Shown: positions 23,174 to 35,385, counted from the first letter of the stretch. The stretch is DNA of 64,000 nt from Sympetrum striolatum (GCA_947579665.1 OX388351.1:3348001-3412000); one strand, 5' to 3'. A program made the numbers and translations. The notes: generated from the letters alone by a model not told the origin.

Positions 23174-23490
23174 CAGCAGAACGTTTTACGAACCTCAATT
23201 TTACGAAATGACACAGTTTTACGAACCATTCCGACGGTCCCGATCTTTGTACATGTAAAATTACCTCAGTTTTACGTAAAAGCCTGAATTCATGTTTTAC
23301 AAAGTGAGAAGCCGGTCCCTAGGAGTGATTGAACCCCGGGTTTACGAATTATTTGAAATGGTTTTCACGCACTGAACTCAATACAATGGGATGAAGATTG
23401 CCGTAAACAGGAGCAGCTGAATCCAGATCGTATATGTTGGGAGGACCCTCAGTCCATGTATTTTAGATGGGAAAATGTGGAAAAATAGAA
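23174..23490. mobile_element. Solo end fragment of a Tigger element
   Basis: TA at 23172-23173 is followed by CAGCAGAACG and a series of TTTTACGAA words. The next 310 bp match the reverse complement of 43870-44172, the right end of the 3.3-kb Tigger, including GGTCCCTAGGAGTGA and a GATGAAGATTGCCGTAAAC-like block. No second end is present, so this is a truncated copy. It lies inside the hAT-like element. Confidence 0.82.
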
Positions 23491-23927
23491 TATGAGTGTA
23501 GTGCTTTCTGACATGCTTACACTGTGGTAAAATCCCCGTGGGTGATCATCCAAGTGGCACTTAAATCCGATTTACATGATATAAGGAAAATATTTTCAAA
23601 GATGCATGAATTTCCCATGCATTCTTATGGATTGCAATTCTATCGCTGGTATAGTCATTCTATTATATTTACTTCTGTATTTTGTCGTTGATGCCTCATT
23701 CGATGTATAAACATTTGGCATCATGCAAATGTTAGAACAAGCATTAACAACATTTTTAAATTTAAAGTAACGATTACTTAAATGTAATGATTACTCAAGG
23801 TGAATGAGGATTAAATTACAAGTAAAAGTTACTTTTTTCTGAAAGGAACAATTACAAGTAAAAAATACCAAATATGTAATCGTTACTGGTAATCTGAGTA
23901 CTTTTACTCAATTATCTGCCTTCACTG

Positions 23928-25035
23928 ATCATATATAATGTGGTTGGACAATATCAAAAGTGTGGCGGAACTATCACATTATAAATTTTTTTCACACGCT
24001 CATGAGACAGGAACTTTCAAATTCTTGATAAAAAACATATTTTTTGACAATTTTTTAGAAATTAATCGACATAATCATCAAATTTTAAATTTCTATCAAT
24101 GAATACCCCAAGAAATTTAGTGCTATCAGTGAACTTCACAATTGATTCATCAATAATAATATTTCTTTTCAAATCCAAAGCAAGTTGATACTGAGAGTTT
24201 TTCCCTAGAATCATTGCCTTTGATTTGAGAATATTAAGTTAAGATTATTTACACGAAACCATTCACCAAGTAGGATCAGATCCTCATTCAAACTATCAAT
24301 AACGGTGTTTATTCTGGTGTCATGATAGTAAATCACTGTGTCATCTGCAAATAAGTGATATTTGCATTTGCTATGTCATTAATGTACAATATAAATAGTA
24401 AGGACCCCAACAGACTTCCCTGGGGTACCTCATGCATAACGTCTTGTTTGTCTGATGTTACATCATTTCACAATTTGACTTCTATTAAAAAGATAACCTT
24501 CGAGCCATTTAATTACCAACCCCCAAATCCATATATTTTCAGCTTCTTTAATAATCTTTTCCTATCAACTGTCTCAAAAGCTGTTTTAAGGTCTTAAAAA
24601 ACCACTCCAACCATTTCCAAACTTTCAAAATTTTCTTTCCAGTCATGAAGCACTTTCACAGCTTTATCCTGTTCTAATACCAGATTGGTATTCAGCTAAG
24701 ATATCATTTTTTATCATAAACTCAATCATTTGATTGTATACTACTTTTTCAACTATCTTACTTATTGCACTTAAAATATTATTAGGTCTGAATTCCTCCA
24801 TGTTTTTTGTCTCTGCTATTTTTCTAATTGGGACAACAGTTGTCATTTTCCATTTGCTTGGAATAGCCCGTTTCCAATGATGTATTTACTATATTAATTA
24901 TTGGTCCCCCAATAGCGTCATAATGCAATTTAAGAAAGTTAACATCTATTCCATCAGGGCTAGCTTTGGAGGGCAAAGAAATAATTACATTGTATAGATC
25001 TTTCAAATTAGTTAACACAAAATTATACATTTTTG
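23928..25035 (-). pseudogene. LINE reverse transcriptase, degenerate
   Basis: In minus-strand order: a PSKASPDGIDVNFLK block (about 24970), TTVVPIRK and FRPNNILSAISKIVEK (24846-24770), QSGIRTG (about 24664), VPQGSLLGSLLFILYINDI (about 24430-24380), HLFADDTVIYYHD (about 24360-24320), LNLNILKSKAMILGKN, FLGVFID and finally VIVPPHF before the hAT-like element. These are RT motifs 0 to 7 of a Jockey/CR1-like LINE; FADD is the catalytic box. Frameshifts and stops separate the blocks, so it is inactive. Its downstream part is probably 20801-21330 and its upstream part 35386-35690. Confidence 0.9.
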
Positions 25036-25559
25036 TACAGCTAACAGCAAAAAAAAGTTACCACCCCTGACCCACCAAGAAATTCTAAGTCCAAATTTCG
25101 GGCCGGCGAGCCTTTCTCTCGAGAAGGGAGGGAGAGAAAAGAAAGATGGAGGACATGGTCCGTTACGCTAGCTCGGCTCTCGCGTTTGGATGGAGAATTT
25201 TCGTTATTTATATAAAAATCATTCACTACTATCAATTATCTGCCGCAACATTTGATGTGTTAAAGCGTACCATTGAATTTGACGACGATCAACTGGAAGA
25301 TAACTAAAGAAATGAATCGAATGGAATGCAGCAATCAAAGTCACTCTCAATTTAATTTTCGATAACAGATTATTAAATCATTTCCAAAACAATGCAAATG
25401 AATTTAACTGAATACAAAATTCGGTATCATATTAACTCACATTTCGTTTTTCGAAAATCGATCGTTTAAATCACTTCCAACGATTGATTATGCTCATCAA
25501 TGTGAACGAAACCAGCAACTATTCTCTTCTTCTTTATTTCAAATAGGCCAAAAAGCAGG

Positions 25560-25990
25560 ATCTCGGATTCAACAATTGCATTTGTCGTCAGGGGGGCCGG
25601 CTGTTTATACTCACAAAAATTTTCGTGTATTCCGTAAAAAATCTCGAAAATTCAATTCGGAAACAACAATAAACGACCAAAATAAGGTTTTCTATTCATT
25701 TACTCTGCTATTGGTTCTTGTCTCAATCTCGTATGACTATTATTTTTAATTTAATTTTGCAAAAGCAATGAAGCATGCAGCGACAAAAATGAACTTTACG
25801 TGCATTTCTTACGGAAATGCTTTGAATTGTCTGGGATCGAAGCAAGGACGAAGTGTCACCATTTTTTACAATATAAACACTTTCGTATATATATATTTGA
25901 ATGCAATGTTCTATAAAAATTTCAAGTCAATCGACCAAGTGATTTTTGAGTTTTGCGGGCAGAAACATATGCAGGCTGAATTTTGCTGAA
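25560..25990. repeat. Dispersed repeat family C, copy 1
   Basis: Matches 37215-37630 in order: GTCAGGGGG, a CTGTTTA/TTGTTTACAACC block, CACAAAA, then TTAATTTAATTTTG..AAA and a GGGATCGAAGCAAGGACG-type box. It lies within the 10.3-kb TA element, so either that element carries a captured repeat or both are related elements. Confidence 0.6.
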
Positions 25991-28900
25991 TACATAAGAT
26001 ATGTGCATAATTCGGTGGATTATTATAATTTAATTTGATTCCTTTTACAACCCTTTTGTTTAACTTTCCCAATTGAAAAGCGTTCTATCATGAAGAGAAA
26101 TAACTAAAGAATAAACACAAGGAAATAAAAGTTCCACATCTTCCAGACAAAAAGTCGTGTAACTTTGACAAAGTTATTTATTTCCTTGTGCTTAGTTACC
26201 TATGGAGTTCACCAAATTTAAAGCTCATTCGATTGATTTAAATCAGGAATAATCTTTTCTAGATTACCATTTCCCCTTACTCTCGTGACTCCTATAGATT
26301 ATATAATCCAGGAATTTGTAAAAATAAATTATCCTTATAACAACACTGTAGCAAATTCTCACAATTAGCTTTGACGTTTACTAGCACCTTCTTCAACATT
26401 TACATAAATACGCGATCCTCCATATGGCGTGTGCCTTGAAAAAGAAGAAAGAATGAGAGGGAACAAAAGTGTGACCTGCAAGTGAAAGGGTAGAATTCTT
26501 GGAAAACTGTTAAACAGGACAAAACGAAATAGGTGGGGGAAAAGGACAAGATAAACCTTTTGTTACCAAAGGGGAATGGAAAGGAAAAACTTTCTCGTTG
26601 GGAGAAGAGGACGGGTTGAAATTTGCTCGATTCATTTTGATTTTATCTAAAATAATGTGTCTACTAGCCTTCTCTGATATATGTATAATTTTTAGCTCGC
26701 AATTAGAAGAATGACTCGAAGAAATAAATCTCTCATAAATTGGGACTGCAGAGCATCAGATTAGAAATGTTGTAGGTTCTTCAGCCTATAACTCACGAAA
26801 TCTCACTGTTTATCTGATGTGGATTGAATGAAAATAATCATAAATCGCTTGATGAAACTACCGTCCTTAAACTTGGATCCATGGATTCCTTATCGTTTCA
26901 GAGTAATGGCTCACAGTAAATACTGTAGTAAAAGGCCAGCGGTAGACGTCCTTTTGGTAAAATTCTCGAAATTTTGTTTCACAAAAGTTACTTCTCTCAT
27001 TTTTTTTTAGCTATTTACTGAACCACCAATCGACTCCGAAGAGTATTACAATTTGTTTATTTCGAAGTTCTCAGTATTTTAAGAAGACCATCTTTATTTT
27101 ATCAGTTACGAAAAATGATAAGACCGCTATCCGTGGAATTGTGACTTTTGCATGACAATGTTAATCGACGTCTAACCAAATTTAAGACTTAGCTAGAGTA
27201 TGACTTATTAGTACTCGACGCAGGATGGGCAAGTTATTGCGTGTGTGTTACAGTAATGACTATTATAATTGTGTTTAAATACGTATTTAAATGACATCTT
27301 TACTTTGTATTTTATAAACCAGGTGAGATCGACTAGCAAATTTTATCAGTGAATCAAGATGAGTTTAACGTTTTGGCTATCATCAACACTGAGAGAAAAA
27401 ATGTATTCACTTTCTCTTGGTGGTTTTTTATGTTAATTTTTAAGGTTCTTAAAATCTACGAAACTAATAACTGTATCTAACATTTAATGTGATAAAAGGA
27501 TTGAAAACACTATACATTCAATGATAGTAATGAAAAAGAACCAAAGGAACGCTAGTTTAGCTAGCTAGCAAATAGCTATTTCTTAAATTTTCCCGTTTTG
27601 TTGTTGATTGATTTCTAAGGGTATCTTGAAGGTTTATGAAAATCATTGGTTAGAAGAAAAAGCCTGAAAAGATGAATGTAAATATTGAGAACGTAATTTT
27701 GGAATTAGAATGCTCCAAAGCTTAAATTTCTTCGGGAGTGATCTTTCTACGGTTAATATATGCTTAATTCTACTCCTGAAAGCATAGACGGTCCGAGAAA
27801 TGGGCAGTCTGGGAGAATGTCGACAGCATTTATAGGCTCTTCTCAGATCCCTTGAAGATTCTCAATGATAAAATTATACTCGTATAGCTTAGGTAATTTT
27901 AACGATTACACCCGGTCACAATATTTAGGTAAACTTTTTTTATCCATTAAGGGGAACTAGTTCTAAACGTCTGCCCAGAATGTCAATAATCTTCAGATTA
28001 CCCCCTCCCAATGATTGGAATCAATTTCCTTCGCAATGGATGCAGCTTTCTTTGGTCCTAGTTCTCTGAGTAATTTCCTTTAATTCAAATTGATTGAAGA
28101 AGCCGTTACTTGGTAAAACTGCGTTGTGTAAGAAATTGTGAATCTTTTTCCTTAGTTATTTCCACCATTCCTTATAGTCGTTGAGCTATGGCTATATTTT
28201 TATGGAAATTACATTTAGGAAAACTGCTAAATCAGGCGTAATTCATCTGAGTTGCCCTTACATTGGTAAATTCTGTTTAATAATTAAAATTTAGCCTTCG
28301 TATTTTACCCTTCCTTTTTTAATGATAGGCCAGTTTAGTCCATCAGCGATTACTGAATAAAGCACTAGAAATACTGACATCTCGTACTTATTATCTATGA
28401 TTACTCTTAAATAAGATGGGTAAAGCTTCCTTTCTTGGGAAATGTGTCAGGAGAATCTATTACTGCTGAATCTTAATGCTGGTCTCCAAGCCTCACCTAT
28501 TCTTCCTTAAAACTTCTTGGTTTAAAGATAAGGAAGACATTTACGTCTTGAAGGTGCAGAAATTTAAATGTGTGAATAGCTCGACATTTGTGTGGGATCA
28601 ACTGGCAAAAGCTCTAATTGTATGCATGAATGTATGCACATTGTATGCATATTCTTATATGCCTACATGATTATATCCTATCCTATGCCAATAAGTTTCG
28701 AAGCAAAATAAATTTACATTGATAATAAATAATTTCGACTATGATAGGTCTATTGTTAATGGTTTATGAATTTTGGATGCAAATGAACGTTTTAGAAGTA
28801 AGTTCACATAAAACCTAATTCAGTATGTTAGGAAAATGAAACTTGCAAACTGCCGCAAAAATCGGAACTTTTTCGAATCGTTGATCTAATTTACATTCCC

Positions 28901-29769
28901 TCTGGCTGAAGCATTGAAAACATATTTTTCCGGTCACCCTCTAACCTGCATTATTTTGTCTTAAAATGGCTTGAATCGTTTTCTCAATCTTATAAATAGC
29001 CAACATCCCAGGATCTCTGCACATCACTTCTGAGCCTGTTTACCACATTATCTTCATATTTTTTAAATGTATGCCTTAGAGTTGAAGAGAATAAACATTC
29101 TTTTCCTAGTAAGCATAAAATATTCCGTATTCCCATTGTTTATTTTCCTATCATCGTCTCCATGAAGTATCCCACTCATATTCCATCTTCGATGAACTTT
29201 TCTTTATATCACCATCCAGGACGAAGAATGGCATTTTCAGGCAATTCTCTCTCTCATACAAAACCCTTAAACGATGCCTCGAAAATTAGAGGCACTGAAG
29301 ACGAACCTGTGACCACTCCATTGAAGACCCTTTCTCTTTCCCCTCTCACCCCCACGGAGAAGCTCCCTTTGTTTTCTTGAGAAGGAAGGTATGCATGCTA
29401 CCGATTAACCGTTATGTAGACAAAAACATTAAAAGCAGACGTAGCACCAAAAGGTGGGCTTGCCACAGAGATCCTTAGCAATAGATTTAAATGTATTTTT
29501 CATGCACGTGCGAATATTTAGAGTGGAGTGTAACAGCTTAAAGTTGTTGGCTCATACCTATTTTCTATGTAGAAACTCTTAATCGTGTTAGCATTTTAAA
29601 ATTTTAGACGGAGGTTTAAATAAAGGAATTCAATATTTACAAGTATATTATTAAATTCTTTTTGCGCTTTGCTGGACTCTGCACGACTAGTCCTTCTGAT
29701 TTCATTACCCAAAAGAAATTCTCGCGGGTAAAATATAAAGCTGTTTGTTAAGAGACTAAAGGTTAGATA
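25991..29769. other. AT-rich interior of the 10.3-kb element, no gene seen
   Basis: No frame over about 75 codons shows a motif. A weak inverted repeat, CACAAGGAAATA (26116) with TATTTCCTTGTG (26174), is present. No promoter or RNA gene could be supported. Confidence 0.45.
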
Positions 29770-29798
29770 GCAGTGAGCATGGGCGTCGCCAGGGGGGG

Positions 29799-29826
29799 GC
29801 AGGGGGGGGCAGCTGCCCCCCCCTGG
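29799..29826. repeat. G8/C8 palindrome at the hAT end
   Basis: CAGGGGGGGGCAG is directly followed by its exact reverse complement, giving a 26-bp perfect palindrome next to another G8 run. It could form a hairpin or, on the G-rich strand, contribute to a quadruplex. Confidence 0.85.
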
Positions 29827-31242
29827 AGACCCATTCGTATTTTGGTTCGGGATGTGTTGTAGAAAAAATTTTTAGGCACGAGCGTATTTGAAAAGAATTT
29901 AGACCCAAAACAAAGTCAAGTGTTGGCACGTGTAAACACAAGTGATGGGAAAAGTACCTACTTCCTCGTAGGAAATTCATTTATACCTCCAGCGCAGCAA
30001 AAATATTTCAACAATACTTTGTAGTAGAGTCCTTCGCCCCTTCCCTCCCAAGAGAAGAAAAGTTCGGTTTCAGGGTGAACAATGTAGTTAAAACTGCCTC
30101 TCGGTGCGATCAGAGCGCGAGGTTATGCGATTATGTCCTCTCTCTCAAATTGCCTTGAGTATCGTCCGACAATCGCCGGCAGAACACAAAGGATTCAGTT
30201 TTTTTCGTTTTCCCTTCAAAATGAACATAAGAAAGTTTTGCGGTGAGTATTTTGCAAATAGGCCCAAGCAGTGGAGCAGCGAGGGAGCAGCGCACGCTTT
30301 TTCCACCCCCTCCCCTGCACTTTCTTGGTGAGATAAGCGGGCTGAGAGCTCCGCGAAACAAGGATAAATAAAATTCTACATGGACAATGTTAGTAATTTT
30401 TCATTGTAAAAATTATCAAATTCGTCAACAGTGCGTGTATGCGGTGCCTACGGCACTTTAAAATTTCTTGTAGGTCGTTAAATAACGAAAATAGCAGAGT
30501 TTTCTTTATCAACAATTTTTGGATAGTAAATAAGTAGTAACGAGGTTCTACTTCAGCATATGCATTTATAAAAGATAGATCTTGCACCTTATGAAGTCTC
30601 ATGTTGATAACTTGAGAGAGTTTTAAAAAATTAGCGTTCAAAGTGGAGCTATCGGTTTCTGAGCGCTAAAAACCGTGCTTTTTTCATACAATATCAAATA
30701 AAAATTTTGTTGACACGGTAAAAAATCGCTGATGGTATTCACAAAACGTAAAAATAAATTTTCCTTCATTTTCAGTTTATTTCATTGCTATCGATGAATA
30801 GGTTACTGAGATACAACACTTCAAACTCGAGTATCTAGACTTTTTGCATGGACTAGTAGCTTTGCATGCCAGTAAATATGGCTCTGATTACAGCTAAGTT
30901 GATGTTTTCGGTTGCAGAGCAGGTCAAGAGCCGACATCGACATCAATGGGACGCTACGAGTGTTTCGCACACAATGTTCAACGCATGCACTTCTTAACCA
31001 TATCCTTTTGTTAGATGACTCACACCATAAGATAAGATTCCCATGAGAAGAATTCGAAAGTGCTGATTCGTTTACTCCTCGCAAAAACACAAGCGAACAT
31101 TCGAGAAGTAATTCGAAACTTACACCCTGAAAACAGAGATTAAGATTACGTTTGAGAGACAAAAAGGTTGATAAAACGCTCAGTTAGATCTGATGCATGT
31201 GACTGTTTTGAGGGTGTGAATGCAAAGCTAGGCTCGTGAATA

Positions 31243-32904
31243 CAGTAGAACTCCGGTAATCCGGACACTCGCTAATCCGGAACCCTCGGTAATCCGGACG
31301 GTCAATTGGGAGTTATGCAAACCCGCAACTTCTTCTTGTGAACATATAAACACGCATATTAGTAACAAGAAACGAGAGGTGGACTGACTATTTGAAAAAT
31401 GTCTCCATTGGCTGCAATGATGTGATGGAGGGCGAAGTATTTCGTTTATTGTGATAACACATCTAAGTTGTGATACTTTTCTGAGACAGCATTTTTCCAT
31501 TAGAGGAATGCTTAATATGTGCGAGACTTAACAATTTCGAAAGACAATAAATTTTCAGTTGCAGCAGGGTATCACTTCTCAAAACATCACGTTCATTAAA
31601 ATGCTATGAGAGAAGAGCCGAAAGAAATAATCCTTCCCTTTGATAGACGTCCAATGAGGGTGACCATGCATGCGCTATAGAGTTGGTGTTTATCAGCGAG
31701 AAAAGCTAAACAATTTTAAGTTACTGCGTGTAATCAATGAGAAAGTAATTAAAGCGAGGATTAAATTTATGCCGTGTGCAAATGTGACTGGAAAACATAA
31801 GCTTCCTCTGTTTGTTGTCGGAACAGCAAAAAATCCCCGTGCATTCAAGTCAGTCACACTACCTGTGTGCTATCGAGGGCAAAAAAACTCTTGGGTCACA
31901 CGAGAATTATTTTTGGATTGGTTTAAAACAGAATTCGTTCCAGCAGTTCGACAACATATGAAATCTGTCAATTTATCACAACGTGCTTTATTGTTGCTTG
32001 ATAATTGTCCTGGCCATCCTTCTGCAGAAGAATTGTGCACTGATGACGTTGAAATTTCCGCAATGTTTTTACCCCCTATCACGACTGCGCTGATCCAACC
32101 CATGAATCAGAATGTTTTTCAAAGCATTAGGTTAGGATATCGTAAGTTGCTTCTTACAAATATTCTTAATGATCCTGTATACAATGAAAATTTGGAAAAT
32201 GCACTGAAAAAGGTAAATTTAAAAGATGTCGTGTTCAATCTAGCTAACTGTTTGGCATCTGTGTCTAAATTATTGATCAGCAAGTCGTAGAAAAATTTAC
32301 TCCCAAATTTTATTGGTTCTGAAGTTTTAGTAAATGTGCAAACTGAATAAATTCAGCTTGCGCCACTCATTAATCAGTTACAAAATTCGAACCCAATATC
32401 TAACCCTGAAGCTCTCCAGTGGGCTGCTGAGGCGGACGACAGTTTGGCTCGAAACGAAGCTGTAACAGATGACGAAATTATCAGAACAGTAACGAGAGAA
32501 GATGATGATGATGACGACGACGACCACCACCACCCTGTAGACTCCGTCAAAATTTCTCATTCTGAGGCTTTGGCGGCACTCAATACATCATTAAAGTGGG
32601 CCGTGGAGCAAATTTTTGAAGCACATGAAATTATGCTCTTTAGACGTTTTAGAGACCGTGCACTTGATTTAAAAATAAGAACGGTCGCGCAAAAGAAAAA
32701 ACTGACTTTTTTGCTCGCTGATAATATTCATTCACTTCGTATGTTGTAATACCTTATGTAATATATACATGCATTATCTATACAATGTAATTTTTGAGAA
32801 AAAAGGTTTTTTACGTTATTTTTTGAAAACCTCGCTAATCCGGAAACCCCGCTAATTCGGACGCCTATGTGCCTGAATTCGTCCGGATTACCGGGGTTCT
32901 ACTG
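31243..32904 (+). mobile_element. Tigger/pogo element nested in the hAT
   Basis: TA (31241-31242) precedes CAGTAGAACTCCGGTAATCC and TA (32905-32906) follows the inverted end GGGGTTCTACTG. TAATCCGGA is repeated three times in the left terminus and in variant forms in the right, typical of pogo/Tigger subterminal binding sites. At 1,662 bp it is shorter than a full Tigger (about 2.4 kb) and lacks the N-terminal helix-turn-helix part of the transposase, so it is an internally deleted copy. Confidence 0.93.
31670..32749 (+). pseudogene. Tigger transposase remnant (DDE core and C-terminus)
   Basis: Frame 31670-32290 covers the centre of the DDE domain. RIKFMPCANVTGKHKLPLFV and KNPRAFK mark the strand after the first catalytic residue. 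LLLLDNCPGHP holds the second aspartate (residue 111). TTALIQPMNQ holds the third position, where the usual aspartate of QPMDQ is asparagine (residue 146). The first catalytic aspartate and the two DNA-binding HTH domains are absent. A second frame (32444-32749) has AVTDDEIIRTV, an acidic D8H3 run and a C-terminal helix region common to Tigger and jerky proteins. A stop separates the two. Truncation, the D-to-N change and the stop all make it inactive. Confidence 0.9.
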
Positions 32905-32972
32905 TAGTGCATTTGAGAAATTCACAGGGAACAGTTCGAAGGAGAGTTTAGTTTGGATTTCATAACATACAG

Positions 32973-33193
32973 ATGGACATCCGAAAATTTTTTTCACAGT
33001 CCGCTAATAGCTCGAGGCCTCTATCGGGAAAACGTAAGTTAATGTCTATGTAGTTTTTTGTAAAATGACCATTATTAGTTGCATAAATTAGGATTGTATT
33101 ATTTTAGGGCTGTTATCGGAGGGCACATCTCAAGATGAGTTAGCGACAATTGCAAAGTTACTTGTTCCTTTATTAAGCATTCTGGACGATTAA
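32973..33193 (+). CDS. Two-exon mini-gene, hAT transposase N-terminus
   Basis: Exon 1 (32973-33033) starts MDIRKFFSQSANSS and ends at a GTAAGT donor. A 74-bp intron ends with TATTATTTTAG at 33107. Exon 2 (33108-33193) continues in frame as LLSEGTSQDELATIAKLL and stops at TAA. The spliced product would be 48 residues. MDIRKFF is a common start for ZMYM1-like hAT transposases, so this is probably the surviving first exons of the host hAT's own transposase. A weak continuation, EEEVILKVTDEVIPKKAADD, lies at about 33945-34005 after a possible acceptor. No catalytic part follows. It lies only 68 bp after the nested Tigger. Confidence 0.5.
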
Positions 33194-35385
33194 AAGTCTA
33201 TACAGTAGGCTCTTCATTACTCGGGATGATATAAAATATACCGATCCATATTTTATAATTACCCGTAAATTTGCTGTATAGTTACGAAAATAATTCAATA
33301 ACCGGGTTTCCATATAAATTTGTAAAAGTATTGGAGCAATACAAGATATCAGTAAAAATTAATTTTCGATGATATTATTAATAATATACCATTTTGGAAG
33401 CAAACCAGTCAGCTGAAAGGTATTGTGCGCGTAAATTACGCACATATTTATCGTAACTGTGACTCGATGACTTGAAATAAATTTGAGAAACTTTTAAAAC
33501 TGACTTAAATTTTTCAGCTTCCTTTCCGATGCAGCCAATTTTTTCTCTTGTGATAGAATCCCACGAATCTCATATCTGGTTATGCAATGCCCATTCGAAA
33601 TTTCAATTCGTGGAAACTTTTGTTTCCTTGGAACACTCAGAGCGTAAGACTGGGTTTTGTATCATATCTCTGCTGGTTAAACCACCTATCACTTAGTCTA
33701 AATAATTGTAAGTTGACATCTTCATTTTTTCCACCTTGGTATATGACTTGATTTCTGCAAATTCAATTATAATATCAACTATAATCAAGAGTCTACAGAA
33801 TATTTTAATGCAGCCGAATCTTTACTCTCCGGTATGTGACAAATTCAATTGAATACATGGCTAATAAATAAATAACAAAATCAGACTTAATTGTAAGCCT
33901 ACCAGAAAATTTCATCTGATATAAATGATTTTTTGTTTCTTAGAAGAGGAGGTAATTTTAAAAGTAACGGATGAAGTCATTCCTAAGAAAGCTGCTGATG
34001 ATATAGCCTAATAACAAAAGATGTTCAAATAAGGATGGGTGCACCAATGTGGTGATTTATTGAGACGTTTTATATCGCTTGTCAAATCGTAACCGATAAC
34101 CGAAAAAAACCGTAATTATTTTTTCCTTTTCACGCTTGGCAACCTCTTGGAAGAAAGAACTCTCAGAGACTCGGGAAGTATATATCTACAGCATCAAAAT
34201 ATTTTAGCATCGAAAAAAAAATGACTTTTTAATAGGAATTGGACGTATCCAAACTAGAAATCCAAACAAACTTATGATAAGTTTCCAATAGTTTGCTTAT
34301 GTAAACTACTATCTTGGTTTAATGAGTTGGCCATATAAGCGTTAAACTCCTCTAGTTTTCAATACATTTAGTTTTTGAAAGATTTGACATATTTGTAGTA
34401 AGAAGCGGGCATGAATAAACTAGCCCCTGTAAGTTAGGCATTTTTCATTTTATCAGGCAGCTTGCCCCCCCCTAGCCCAGTGGCTGGCGACGCCCTTGGC
34501 AGTGAGTCCAAAATGATCGGAGCCCTCCGCTGGGTATCTTTTAAAAATATAACTCTGTAAAGACAATAATTATTAGAGATATTCCTTAGCTGTGATTTAC
34601 ATGACGAAATACGCGACGACATGATCCCTATTCTCAACGATCGTTATTTTCACAGCCAGATGGTGAAAATATTACAGCGAGATAATAGCGAGGACAGATG
34701 GTTTATATTGTTATCATCTTACATATAGTATAAGGTGCGTAAATATGTAAATTATTTAGATAGTTGAGTGTTTCACATTCTCTGCAATAAGCCTTATGGA
34801 GGCTCGCAGATAGTCAATTTAAATGTATTTCTAACTTAACTATTTTTCACAAATCTGCAACACCATTATTATATTTATAATATACGTTTTTTTCTTATTT
34901 TTCCTACTTCCGTTGACCTGATTTACAGTAGTTCATATTCTCTTAATTATCGTATCATAATTAAGCATAATCTTTGCGAAAACGATCATCCTGCGTGGAG
35001 CATTAACTGAAATAACCAATTTCATTATAAATCTGCATTAATGGAAAATGTTATGTATTATATATGTTAGGACGAACTATGAGCAGCCAAAGTAATTCTT
35101 GTCCGATATTTTAAGAAGAAGAGCAAATTACGCTTGAGATTCGAGCCGATTTAACGAAATACGAATTTAATTATTTCATAATACAATACTGCTTCTACCG
35201 CAGCAAAAGCAATGACTTTTAGCGAGTATTTGTAAAATATATATCATCACAAAAGCCTTCAAAACGTGCCAGGCATAACGAGGAAGACGAAAAGCGCGCT
35301 CAAAACAGAGAATCTGAAAGACTCGCCCTTCTCGAGTTATGCTGGTTGCATCTTAGGTGGTAACTTTTTTATGCTGTTAGCTGTA

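Larger units (their letters stand above)
22434..23927. mobile_element. Non-coding hAT-like element carrying two nested pieces
   Basis: The left end CAGTGATGGCC and right end (read inward) CAGTGAAGGCA form an imperfect TIR. Both ends are followed by many TAATTACAAGTA/AGTAATTG words, the subterminal repeats typical of hobo/Ac-type elements. The flanking 8-mers AATAGATA and ATCATATA match at 5 of 8 positions, consistent with a decayed target duplication. No transposase is present. Inside lie a mariner-type MITE (22764-22840) and a Tigger end fragment (23174-23490). It sits inside a LINE whose minus-strand frame resumes at 23928. Confidence 0.8.
29778..34498 (+). mobile_element. 4.7-kb hAT element with perfect 8-bp target duplication
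   Basis: The left end CATGGGCGTCGCCAG and right end CTGGCGACGCCCTTG are inverted copies with one mismatch. GCAGTGAG flanks both sides exactly (29770-29777 and 34499-34506). Both ends carry long G or C runs next to the TIR. A Tigger is nested at 31243-32904. Two plus-strand starts of the MDIRKFF type common in ZMYM1-like hAT transposases occur: ATGAACATAAGAAAG at 30221, followed after 16 bases by a GTGAGT donor, and the spliced mini-gene at 32973-33193. The catalytic region and C-terminus were not found, so it is non-autonomous. The remaining interior is AT-rich. Confidence 0.9.
25038..35383. mobile_element. 10.3-kb TA-flanked TIR element hosting nested transposons
   Basis: The 28-bp end CAGCTAACAGC...GTTACCACC at 25038-25065 is inverted at 35356-35383 with a single mismatch, and TA lies immediately outside both ends (25036-25037, 35384-35385). 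TA duplications and a CAG start fit the Tc1/mariner superfamily. The length includes a nested 4.7-kb hAT, leaving about 5.6 kb of its own sequence, in which no transposase is visible. It splits a minus-strand LINE: linker codons lie on the right side and RT codons on the left. Such a long non-coding TA element is unusual; it may have picked up other sequence (for example the repeat at 25560-25990). Confidence 0.85.
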
